Part shown: positions 41,946 through 52,784 of the stretch, one piece after another
Numbering within the stretch: the stretch's first letter is position 1
Layout of the letters: each line of letters begins with the position of its first letter
From: Spirometra erinaceieuropaei
Lineage: Eukaryota > Platyhelminthes > Cestoda > Diphyllobothriidea > Diphyllobothriidae
Reading direction: 5' to 3'
Assembly: GCA_902702965.1 (NCBI GenBank)
Contig: CACRXP010000308.1
Span: forward strand, 252,179-316,178
Length of the DNA stretch: 64,000 bases
Program-made: the position numbers and the translations under genes
Notes under the pieces: generated by a model
Told to the model about the DNA's origin: nothing
Seen by the model: the letters and a program-made list of their open reading frames with translations, nothing else
Database searches by the model: none

Positions 41946-43930
41946 TACGCGTTCTTGTCGGCGGCGGCGGCTGGAGGGTGGGCACGCTGTTGTGCTAGCT
42001 CAAAGCAAGAATGCCGATGGTGGGCAGAAAAATACAACAAGGCAATATTCAAATCTACATACAACACAAACACACACGACTGGGTAGACGACGTGAGCTG
42101 AGTTTGAGCCTCAGTCGGCTGCCGTTGAGCCAAAGCACTCGACGCAACTTCTCCGTTTCAGGCTCTGATTGCACATGCAAAAAAATTGCTGCATGAAGAT
42201 GGAGCCGAGACACAAACATTCTACTTGTATGGGAAGTGTCGGTTGCGTTCTTGAGGTGGATGATGTTGATGTGCGTCAAGATGGTGTGAGAGGGGATGCG
42301 ATGATGTGGTGCAGCCGGTGGGTGTATACTGCGGGTTCTGTCGACCAGCAGGCGGTAAATAACTGTGCACGTACTGTGTGGACAGTGTAGGCGGATGCAT
42401 GGAGTGTAGGTTGTCACCCCAGGTTTTGGTTCTGCGGTCTCTAGCTTATGGATTCTCAAGTGACCGATTAGCCCTATGCGGGAGTTTAATTTACGGGGAC
42501 AGTGCGGACACGGAAAGTTGGAGGTGTCAGTATCAGCCTCGGTGATGTTAATGTTGGAGTTGGCGGTGGTGGGCACGTTTTGTGACGGGGTGTTGACGAG
42601 GCTAGGCGTGGTGGGTATGCTAGCGAATGCAATACGCATGTGGCCAAATAGGCGCATGCAGTCCATGAATACGAGAGGGCAGTGTGTAAAGGAGAGGTCG
42701 GTGCGGCGGGTGAACGTCGGTGCTTCGGGTGCTGGTTCACCAGTTTCTGAATGACATATTTGTAAGTGACCGACCAGACCGATGTGTGAAGTGAAGGTGC
42801 GATCGCAACAAGGACAGGTATACGCCGGCGCTCATCACTAGTGATGACGGTGACGACATTTAGCTTGTTGGCGTGTCATGATTGTGTGTAGTGTTAATTG
42901 GCATGGCAGAAACCACAGCGGCAGCCTTGGGGATCGTGGAGGAGAAGGAGGAGGAGGAGAAGGAGTAGATGTGGTTACGATGAGTGGCCAACGTTCGTTG
43001 ACGGCGTGGGAGGCGAGAGAGAGGTGGACAAAGGATGATAATTGATGCGGCCTGAGTGTTGAGGTTGGTCCAGAACTGTCCAAGAAGTCCATTACCCGTC
43101 CAAGATGTCAATTGACATTGGAAAAACGTTGTAGACGATTGGGCGTTGGCGTTGTGAGGCGGTGGTGATGTTCTTGGTTGTGGTTTTCCTCGAAGATTGC
43201 TGAACATACACAAATGAGCAGAATGCGTGGACAGATTTAGGACGCCTATCAGCACCCTTCAAGGCCACAGCGCCAGATGATGTCGTGGTTGGTGAAGGGG
43301 TTGGTGCTTGTTGGTGTATCAGGATTGTGCGCAGTGTTGGTGCATTATGATGTCGCCGTAGCGAATGTTGAGGGAGTGGAGGAGAAGGATGATAATGAAG
43401 TTCGGGTTTTCGGTCAATGTTATTAGTTGGCTTGAATGATGAAGCATAGCTGTGCAAGAGGCAGCAGCTGGCGTGCTCCGGATGCAGCATTTGTTAAGAC
43501 GATGCCCTAAAAGGTTGGTTGGTGCAGCGGGGGCAGTTCGGAGCTAGTTGAGCTTTGACGTTAAGATTTGGTCGCAGTAGGGATTTGCAATTCTCGCGTT
43601 TGGCTTTGCTGGCGGTAATGCGATTGGCCTCGTAGATCGCTCTGCCAGTCTTCACTATCCTCATTTAGGTCGTCGATCCCTGGCGCGGTCTCCCTAGTTC
43701 GCCGGGTTGATCTGCAGAGGCTTCAGGGAAGTCTTCAGACTGTCCTTGTACCGACGGTCTTGGCGTCCTTTTCTGCTGGAAACCGTGGGGATATCTCTAT
43801 CGAAGAAATATTTGGGTGGGATCTCATTTTCCATCCCTACGAGGTAGCCGCTCCAACGCAGTTGAAGTAATCTCAGCATGGCGTAGATGCTGAGGATTCC
43901 CGTCCGCTTAAGTATTTCCGTGTGGGGATG
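41946..43930 (-). pseudogene. RTE-like LINE C-terminal part with C2H2 zinc-finger tail
   Basis: Minus strand, broken frames. The conserved RT C-terminal region of flatworm RTE-type endonuclease-RT proteins is visible: EILKRTGILSIYAMLRLLQL, RWSGYLVGMENEIPPKYFF, QDRRYKDSLKTSLKPLQINP (about 43925-43700), then KTGRAIYEANRITASKAKRE and NCPRC (about 43655-43510). A long Ser/Thr/Pro/His-rich stretch with C2H2 fingers follows. One is well formed near 42835-42745 (CPCCDRTFTSHIGLVGHLQI then CH) and one near 42515-42445 (FPCPHCPRKLNSRIGLIGHL then RIH), with degenerate ones near 42690-42620 and 42385-42300. The fingers presumably bind nucleic acid. The endonuclease and RT catalytic parts are absent. Confidence 0.7.
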
Positions 43931-46900
43931 GCGAGTCAGATTCCAGCAAGGCGAGAGTTCTGTACTGAGCACAAAAAAAGGAGCCGTTGCAACCTTACTC
44001 TCCGTCCTCCGCTAAGATTTAGTCATTTCAGCACTTTAAGCCATGACATTGACTGCACAGTTTCATCTATGAAACACTCATATCCGATACTATCGGGTTT
44101 TGTGTTCAAAAGTAGATCGGAAAACCCGAAAAATAGCTTTATTGACTGCGTCTTCCGCCTTTCAACCACGTTCTGGAAACCGCGTGTTTGCATTTATCGA
44201 CTAATGGGACTTCTGATACCGTCAGAACTACTGGATTCTCGATTGCGCAGTGAAGCTGTGGGCCGCGTCAAACTAAGTTCGATCGAAAATTTTCTATCCA
44301 GTGCCCTATGGGACTACATTGTACGTCTTCATAAGTGTATTTCACTACTGCTTCTTATGTTAGCTCCCCATACATGCATACTTTATGGACAGAATGTTTA
44401 AATACCAAAACAGTACAATCCGCACTTTATGCAAATCAGGGAGTGTTACTGCTGACCGTGTATGCGTTATGCATGTTTTCAGAAGTATAAATTCAAATGA
44501 TGGGCAAATGGGGCGCTTATTTAGCATAATAAACTAATACTGGTCGTTGAGGAACGGCGAACATCAAAAACCATGAAACCCCATTGTCATAACGAAAAAT
44601 TAAGCCAAGATATTTAATTTCGAACTCCATGAGTGGGTCACTAAACTTTCATCAGCTTTGTCAAGTCTGTTGCCATTGCATACAAAAGAGCAGGACAAGA
44701 TCGCAAAACTCAAAATAAGACAAAGCAAGCAAACACGTCCTGACGGCGTGTTCACTCGAATGTCGGACAGACGTTCGCTGATTATCCATTGAGGCGTAAT
44801 AGACGTGGCTTGCAAATCCCAAATTATCCGATTAAGGGTCGAGAAAACAAAACATGAAAAAGTGAATCAACGTAAGATCTGCAGGCTTAACCAATCACTC
44901 GGAGCCCTAGTTGACATAATACGTTAAACGTGGCAACATTGACGACCCAATTATGGTCTCGGAAACATTAGGTAACCAGAATAGTAGCGGACATATCACA
45001 CGAAATGTTAAGTGTGCACCAGAAAGAAGGCCATCAGTGCAAGACAGTTAACCAAAATTACCTAAACATTGATTTGGCATTCCCGACAGTGTCCATAGGT
45101 CTCACTTTATCGGGCTTCGGCTTATGATATTCCTCTTACTCATGCAATTATTTTCGAACATGCCTTACAGCTACAGCAGACAAGAGCAAGTTTGAAAGAC
45201 AACCGCCCACCCTCTGAAATTCATGATTCAATAGAAGATGCTTATTTTCTTCGCATAGGCGTCGCGCATGACCATCAACCTCAGAAAATATATCAGTCGC
45301 CCGTGCATGCATCATTTCAATTTCTACAAATTACGGCGGCTCAGCAGATTTTTTTAACATTGGTACCGAAACCAATGCACTGGGAAGTGTGCCCAACTTG
45401 CATATTAGATATGTTAGCGTGCAATGTAAAGCAGCAGGAAAAACCTGATAACTGTCATCGACAACCTAGTGGGGATTTACTATTTTTCTCATAATACGAT
45501 AAACAATCACATTGCCGTTTGGCTGCAATGACACCGTCCTGTTTTATACACGGGGAGATTTGAGCAGGAAATGCATAATTTAGCAATATACACGGTGATA
45601 AAAGATGTCACTCCTGTAAGGTGCATTTTCTGCCATCCTTCCGGCAGTCAAAAAAGGAGAAATTAATTGGGATATTGCAATTTTTGGAGTTGCCGCGTTT
45701 ACTGGATAGAGCTGAGGTCGCGCCTCGAGTATAGGGGAAAAGGTGGTCATGTTCAACTCTATAAAAGTGACATTCTCATATAGTTCCGTATGATATGATT
45801 TTGTACTGATTATCAGCGACAGGTGAAAAGGAGAACTTTGGCAATATTGAGTTGATGTAAGCATTGCAACGACCTATTTTGGTAAGGTATCTCTTAGTCT
45901 GTTAAAATGCTCGGAATACTTAGCAATCACACCACATAAAGTGCTAAAGTGTCTGTGTTGTCCGAGGTTACTCTAGCGTGCAATTCGACAGTTTAAACTT
46001 TCCCATTTTAAATTCCTGCTAATTTCGCAAAACATATATTTACCATTGACTTATGATCAGCATTCATTGGTGCCACACTGCTTCCGAGGGACGCTGTAAG
46101 GGAACTAAAGTCAACTGCATGTAGGAACCAAGCGAAGACAAGGTGTTTTGCAAGCGGCTTTCATCCCAAGAGACACACTGAAAAGAATGACAAGGAAACG
46201 TCTTTGGGACTAAATAAATGGCTGTGAAATCTTAATTGTACTTATCAGTCTTTACCAAAGCAAAAGGTTTAAATCATCAAATTGATGCGTGACAATATTA
46301 ACAACCGGATCACATGTCATTAATTACAGCCCCGAGTAATTGTCATCTGAATTCCATCTGCAACGTATCATTGAGACAGTCATCATCATGGCGAAATACA
46401 TAAAAATTTCGTTATCATTAACCGCATTTGTAACGTTCAAGTTTATTTTGGTGTTGAAAATATAGAAACTCAATATTGCTCTTTACCGAAAACCTCTCTG
46501 TTATGCCTTTTGTCTACAGCTTCAGCACTGACATTGACAACGTAAATTGATGGACAGACTTTCATGTTTACTAACAAATTTATGGCACATGTTTTATCAT
46601 TATTACTTGAAAATGCTTTGTCCATATGAGGAATATCCCAACATGGATTTTGTGGGAGAAATCAATGGGAAAGACAAAGAACTTGATGTGCCTCAAAAAA
46701 AGCTTCGCATTGCCAGTTGGCAGAACATTTCTCCTAATTTTGAGTAAGCTTGCTCCTTCATATGAATTAATGTCTCAGTTGGCCCACCAAATGAAAGGTC
46801 ACTGGTACACAGCTTTCGACGTTGTCCTATCAATTAAGATGTTGGATAACCTTCGCGACTTTGAGAGTAACTGCCAACGTGGGTACACTAGGGGTCACGC

Positions 46901-47910
46901 CTGTCAGTCAGACATGCTGTTCAAGCCCGCAGCCCATTCTTGAGGCCTATTGAGTCGTCAGATCTTGCAATCTGACAGTTGACATTCAGGGGATGACCCA
47001 TAAGGTTCGTCTTTACATGCGAGTTGGGTGTGTGAATAAGGATGGAGGAGTCAGTAAGTGGTAGTTTTGGTTAGTTAAAGCCGTGTCATAAGAGAGGGGA
47101 GCAGGGGTGCGGTGACATGGTAGACGCGGAGCGCGCAGGGTGTTCTTCGCGCACACGACCGGCCCCCGTAGCCTGATTGCAGACGCATCTGCTGTTGGTA
47201 GTAAGTTCTGGCTCATTCGCTTAAGGTGGTTAGGTGGAACTTTCTAAATTACATGAGAGGCTTCCTTGGAGTCAAAACGATGCCAAGATTCAGGCATGTG
47301 TGCTTGGACAGACTGCGTGCGCTTTTTAATTCGCATTTTCTATACCGTGGCGGGAGGTGTTCCAGAATTCATGTGGATAGGCGCCAATTAGTTCGACCAG
47401 AGAATTTTCGTGAAATTGATTATGAAGGTAAGAATGTGTCTTTTAAGTACCGAAGGGATTTGACGGCAGCGCGAGAAATTAGAAAAAGTCAACTCTACGT
47501 TTATGATAAAATGGAAATTATTATGCATTGTACATGAACTAATAATAATGCCTGCTAATTCTGTAGACGTTCACAACATATCCAATGAGCATTTTTCTGC
47601 TCAAAAAGGAGAAATAATCTATACGGTCTGGAGGATTTGATGAAGAAAACAACAAGCAAATCTGCATTTTATGTTGCAAAACGTACCAGCAAGTGCGAAT
47701 GTCAACTATTTACATGACAGTAGTCAGCAAATGCCATTTGTTTATGCAAATGAGTAACACTGTTATCGACATAGTTTAGAGGCAACCGAAGAGGGTTTGA
47801 GGGTTTTCCAACTGGTTTTTTTTGCGTTACCAATGGGACCATACGTCAGATTGCCTTGTTTAAGTGTTTTAAGGACGATCGCGATCATCTAGGTATAAAT
47901 CGGTCTTTTT
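43931..47910. other. 4 kb without recognised gene
   Basis: No retroelement or host gene recognised. The longest frames (43922-44401 plus; 47226-47537 plus, which reads LDRLRALFNSHFLYRGGRCS and YRRDLTAAREIRKSQLYVYD) have no motif I know. They may be exons or chance frames. Confidence 0.4.
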
Positions 47911-48016
47911 CAGTTTCAGTTTATTTGGTAAGGATAATAGGCAAAGCCTTTGAAAACCCTATTGATTACATGTCAGCTCGTTAGAAATAACTGTACACGA
48001 ACAAAAAATATTCACT
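47911..48016 (-). mobile_element. LINE A3' 3' terminus (detached piece)
   Basis: About 105 bp that match, in reverse, the last ~110 bp of LINE A3 (52669-52784), including the block AGTGAATATTTTTTG, the CTAACGAGCTGA block and the AAATAAACTGAA tail. The homologous 3' end is exactly what is missing from LINE A3' at 52785. So I read it as the other side of the LINE A3 insertion site. Confidence 0.8.
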
Positions 48017-48231
48017 TTTCCGAGTCTCCTGAGTCCTGGACACCCTGACGGCCTCTCGGAATTTACAAGTCGATTCTTCATAGCAATATCTCGATTCTCA
48101 CAGAATTTCAACGGGAGTCTCGTTCGGAAAACCTATCTCCTTTCGACCACACCAGGACTTGTGAGGGATAACCTATCTTCGTCCAGTCGCCTCTCTGCAA
48201 CAGCACTGAGCTATCCCCAAAACCTACGAAA

Positions 48232-48244
48232 GGCTGAGTCGTTT
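48232..48244 (+). promoter_or_regulatory. Conserved 5'-UTR motif of family-A LINEs (A3 copy)
   Basis: GGCTGAGTCGTTT, identical to LINE A and one base different from LINE A2, about 120 bp upstream of the tRNA-like block. Confidence 0.5.
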
Positions 48245-48298
48245 ACTTCATATCCTCGATCTTGTTGAAAATTCGTGTCATACCTTTAAGAAAACCGT

Positions 48299-49712
48299 TT
48301 GAAACTTGTAAACTCGGTAATGTTATTCAGAGAAATGCCCTCAAAACACGGTGTAAAATGCATGCCCAAGGCGGGATTTGAACCCGGTCCATCGGTCGGA
48401 CAGACAACCTCCGATACCACTAGGCCACTGACTCGCGCCAACGTTGTCAAAAATAATAATACATCTTGTATTACGCATGATATTAATGACTGCAGTGTTG
48501 GACGTTCTGCTGTCAGACCAATGCCCGTAAAACGCGCAAAAAGTCTAGTGACGTTGGGGGATGTCACATACGATGATGAAATCTGTACCACATGTTTCGG
48601 ACTCGTCCATAAGTTTTCAAAAATGGAGGGGGAGTTAAAAGGTCTAAAAATGGAGGTAGAAAAGTTAAGGCAGCTTACTCACCACTTACGTGAAGAGAAG
48701 AAGCCGACGAATTCGGCAATTCCGAATCCGAAAAAACATATGCAACCACAGCTTCTTTAGCCATATCAAACGCTGAAACTGACGACGGTTCGTCCAGGGA
48801 ACTAGGCACAGTTGAATGCCAGTCTCTTAGGCGAGAAAAAGACCAGCCGAAGCGAACTCAGATAACAAAGAAACATTCCAGAAAAACAACGCGCACCTCT
48901 ATACGGTCCAAAAAAACGAAGGCCGCCTACGTACACGCAGACCGGCGAAGGAGAACGACCAGGAGGCCTACGAAGGACCGCCAGAGGCTCCCAAATATGT
49001 TCAACAATAAAGATATCGGAACACCTTGTGGACCGAATATTCAGGAGAAGGTTTCGAAAGAAACAGAGGTAAACTTTTTCGACGAACACCTCGGAAACAC
49101 AGAAGGATGGGTTATCAACAGGAAGATAAATGAATCGTACACGGATCTCAGTTTCGCTAGCCCAATAGCTAGTTCATCCGAAACCAGCGAAACTAGTAAA
49201 CTGGAGAAGAACGCTCAGTCACTAAAAAGATGTGTGACAACAGCGAGCACTAGGTTCAGTCGCCAGCAAAATGTTGTCATAAAAGGAGTACCCGAATCAA
49301 CGGCAGCAGTACCAAAGGAGAGAGTTAAGCATGACTTAGACCTTCTTCAAGTGTATGCGAAAACTTTGTTAAGAGACGATGAGTCACTAAGTGTTCTCAA
49401 AGCATTCCGAATAGGGAAGAGTCAGTCAGCATCCGGTTCCAATTCCCGGCCTCGACCCCTAAAAGTCATTCTGGAGACTGAAGCACAGACCCAGCTTCTG
49501 TTACAGAGAAAATCATCTCTACGGGGTCAGCATCCTGAAGTTTTTTTTAGCCGGATTACGAGCCAAAAGAGCGAATGAAAATGAGAGAGCTGATGACGGA
49601 GCTGGAAAAGCGGAGAAACAGCGGCGAAACACACCTACAAATCAAGAATGGACAAATAATTCAGGTCCAAAGGACATTTCTCTGGCCGAAGGCCGTCATT
49701 CTGACAGCCTAA
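48299..49712 (+). pseudogene. LINE A3 ORF1 remnant
   Basis: The N-terminus contains the antisense-tRNA peptide (AGFEPGPS), then CTTC followed by a coiled-coil-like stretch (LVHKFSKMEGELKGLKMEVE). It is interrupted by a stop at 48758-48760 and frame changes to about 48996. The C-terminal domain (RQQNVVIKGVPESTAAVPKE, HDLDLLQVYAKTLLRDDESL, FRIGKSQSA, RPLKVILETEAQTQLLL) shifts frame at a T8 run near 49541-49548, after which DYEPKERMKMRELMTELEKR and IKNGQIIQVQRTFLW continue to a stop at 49710-49712. Confidence 0.8.
48365..48434 (-). promoter_or_regulatory. tRNA-like sequence with Pol III A and B boxes, antisense to LINE A3 ORF1
   Basis: On the minus strand TGGCCTAGTGG (A box, 48417-48427) and GGTTCAAATCC (B box, 48374-48384). 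The T arm CCGGG-TTCAAAT-CCCGC is nearly complete; the acceptor stem is not. In ORF1 sense it encodes KAGFEPGPSVGQTTSDTTRP. The primary sequence outside the boxes differs from the tRNA-like blocks in LINE A and A2. Confidence 0.75.
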
Positions 49713-49723
49713 CCGATGCAAAG

Positions 49724-52600
49724 GTGCCAACTCCTGAGGCCGCTCGAACCAGTGGCCGCTGTCTAAAAATCTATTACACTAACTGTCAGAGTCTTCTCAA
49801 CAAGCTAGATGAACTCAGATTACTAGTTTCTGAACAGAAGCCACACATAATTGTCCTAACAGAGACATGGTTGACTGAGGAAATTAGTAGTAGCGAAGTC
49901 AGAATTAAAGGCTACCAACTGTTCCGTTGTGACAGATTTCACCGTAGAGGTGGAGGCACAGCTATTTATGTGTCAAATGAAATTGCTTGCCGATGGTGCG
50001 CCCCGAAATTTTGAAATAATTTCATGCAAGATATGCATCAAACAATTACCGACACTGAACCTGTGTGTTGTCTATAGGCCTCCCAGCTCGAACGAAATCG
50101 CTGATATGGAATTACTTAGTGTACTGGAGTTGTTATGTAAGCAGGAGAACTAACTACTTCTGGGTGACTTCAACGCTCCAGGAATAGACTGGAACATTCC
50201 CCTATCAAACGGCCCGTCCACGTCATTTGACCACAAGCTACTACAAATCTCCCTGAATGAATACCTCATTCAGCACATAAAATTCGGAACAAGAATGAGA
50301 GAAGGACAACGATCTAACTGTTTAGATCTCGTTTTCAGTAAAGAAGAAGGACTCATAAAGGAAGTGAATCCACAACCTCCACTCGGTTTAAGCGATCATA
50401 TTGCTTTTACCTGCGTGTGCTCTCTCCTATCCAACCAACAACCAAAAATCAAGACGCGCAGAAATATTTGGAAGGGTGACTTTGACGCAATGAGACGCAC
50501 TCTTTTGGAGGAAACCTGGTTGGTCAACACAGAAGATTCAGACGAATTTTGGCAATACTTTCGCGGGATTATAGAGCGTCTGATTGATTCCCATTGTCCA
50601 ATAAAGATGACAAGACCATGTATGCGACCGCCGTGGGTCAATCCGACGACAAAAATGACCATGAAGAAGAAACAGAGACTCTGGAAAAAGTATTTGCAAC
50701 TTCGAGATCTAAGGTCACTCGCCGAATATAAAGGTCAGCGCAATAAATGCCGCAAAGAAATACGGGTTGCTAGAAGTTCTTTCGAGCGTCGACTGATAGC
50801 AGAATCCATTACATGTCCCAAGAAGTTTTACGGGTACATCCTAGTAGGAGGAAGCATATGGACGAAATTGCGTGTCTAAAGGATAGCCTCGGAAACTTAT
50901 TAGTTTAAGGGTCACAGAAAGTGCGATTATTGTCTCAGTTTTTTCAATCGGTCCTTACGGAAGTGTCCCTAGAAGACAATTAGCAGTTTGAAATGGAGCG
51001 AGACAGCCGGGAGCTTCAAATGCGCCAAAATATTGCCGTCATTAAAACCGTCGCCTTTTCCGTGGAAGAAGTCAGACGAGTCCTCAGTCAAATAAAACCT
51101 GACAAGTCTCCTGGACCCGACGGAATTCCGGGGCTGATACTTAAGGAGCTATCAACGGAGCTGTCAAAGCCTCTTTCGACTCTCTTTGAGCTGTCAATGA
51201 GAACAGGAAGGCTGCCCTCACAGTGGAGGACAGCTAACCTCGTTCCATTGCATAAGGGAGGTAGCAGGATGACAGCAAGCAGCTTTCGACCTATTAGCTT
51301 AACTTGCCTCCCTTGCAAAACGATGGAAGCTATAGTAAAGAACGCTATACAGCAATTTTGTGAAGAAAATAACATCTTACAGGATTTTCAACATGGCTTC
51401 CGGAGAGGACGCTCCTGCCTCTCAAATCTGCTAGCTTGTCTGGAAATCTGGACCAGGGCTCTAGAAGAGGGTTTTGAGGTCGACGTCGTGTAAATCGATT
51501 TCCGCAAAGCTTTTGAAACTGTCCCGCACCAACGTCTTCTTCACAAATTGAGCGACATCGGCATCCGGGGAGATCTTCTGAACTGGATTAGGGCGTTTCT
51601 GGTTGGTCGGAAACAACGTGTCTGTGTCGGGGATGATATGTCAGAATGGGTGAATGTGACCAGTGGTGTGCCGCAAGGCTCAGTTCTGGGACCATTGCTC
51701 TTCATCCTTTACGTTAACGACAGCCTTTAGGAACTCGACTGCGGCAAAATAATGTTTGCAGACGACGTTAAGCTCTGGCAAGTCATTAAGGGTCCGAATA
51801 ATCAGAGACCCCTTCAAGATAATCTGCACCGACTGCAAGCGTGGTGGAAGAAATGGCTTCTAGATTTCAATGTGGATAAGTGTGCCGTCCTTCATCTGCG
51901 TCCAACCAACTCTCATTCAAATGAGAGTCTGAGGACTTATCACCTGAAAGATATAAGGCTCCCCGCAGAATCTTCACAGAAGGATCTCGGGGTTTGGATA
52001 CAGAACAACCTGAAACCAACACTGCAGTGTCACAAGGTTGCAAAAAACGCCATGGGAGTGCTGCATGCAATAAAAAGGGCTTTCGTAAATTTTGACCAAG
52101 ACCATTTTGGGAGAGTTTACGGCACATTTGTTCGGCCCCACTTAGAATATGGCATACAAGCATGGCGGCCATGGCTGGTAAATGACCAAGAATGCCTCGA
52201 ACGGGTACAACGGCGTGCAACAAAGCTGGTAAACGGTCTAAAAAGCCATTCCTACACAGACAGACTGAACTGCCTTAATTTATTCCCTCTGTGTTACAGG
52301 CAGCAAAGAGGTGATCTTATCCTCGTCTACAAGATAATACATGGCCTTGAGTATGGACTTAAATTTGAGGACATGTTTCAGTGGCACCTTTCACCCAATC
52401 TTCGTGGTCACTCGATGAAGTTACGGACAACAATGTCCAGGCTGAATCTTCGTTCTGAGTTTTTCACGCAGAGGGTAATGGAGAAATGGAACGATCTCCC
52501 TCAGTCAGTCGTGGAGGCCACATCCCTGCAACTCTTCAAGAAACGCTTGGATGATTATTTGTGTCCCCTGTTTTCCCTCGACGGTCTGAATCTGAACTAA
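49724..52600 (+). pseudogene. LINE A3 ORF2, endonuclease / reverse transcriptase remnant
   Basis: Endonuclease: YTNCQSLLNKLDELRLLV, VLTETWLTEEISSSEV, HRRGGGTAIYVSNEI, CVVYRPPSSNEIADME, LLGDFNAPGIDWN and LGLSDHIAFTC. RT: KSPGPDGIPGLILKELS, LVPLHKGGSRMTASSFRPIS, QHGFRRGRSCLSNLLA, IDFRKAFETVPHQRL, SGVPQGSVLGPLLFILYVND, MFADDVKLWQVI and KDLGVWIQNNLKPTLQ, with the full CR1-type C-terminus to 52600. Breaks: a frameshift near 49995, TAA near 50151, a frameshift near 50848, TAA 50906-50908, TAG 50981-50983, TAA 51491-51493 and TAG near 51728. Several of these are also present in LINE A3'. Confidence 0.88.
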
Positions 52601-52784
52601 TACCCCTGGTCCCCACAAATATTTCCTCTGCGACAATGCTACTTAAATGAACCAAGTACTGTTTTTATAGTGAATATTTTTTGTTTGTGTACAGTTATTT
52701 CTAACGAGCTGAATGTAGTCAATAGGGTTTTCAAAGGCTTTGCCTATTATCCTTACCAAATAAACTGAAAAATAAACTGAATTA

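Larger units (their letters stand above)
48017..52784 (+). mobile_element. LINE A3 (CR1-like, family A), full-length but inactivated
   Basis: About 4.77 kb, plus strand: a 5' UTR (48017-48298) with the conserved GGCTGAGTCGTTT motif at 48232-48244, ORF1 remnant, ORF2 remnant, and a 3' end with AAATAAACTGA repeated twice. It is inserted about 110 bp from the 3' end of the oppositely oriented LINE A3'. No clear target-site duplication; comparison of the junctions suggests loss of about 2 bp. Confidence 0.85.

Noticed and set aside
43922..44401. 159-codon plus-strand frame
   Set aside because: It overlaps the RTE-like minus remnant at its start, has no motif and no splice or start support.
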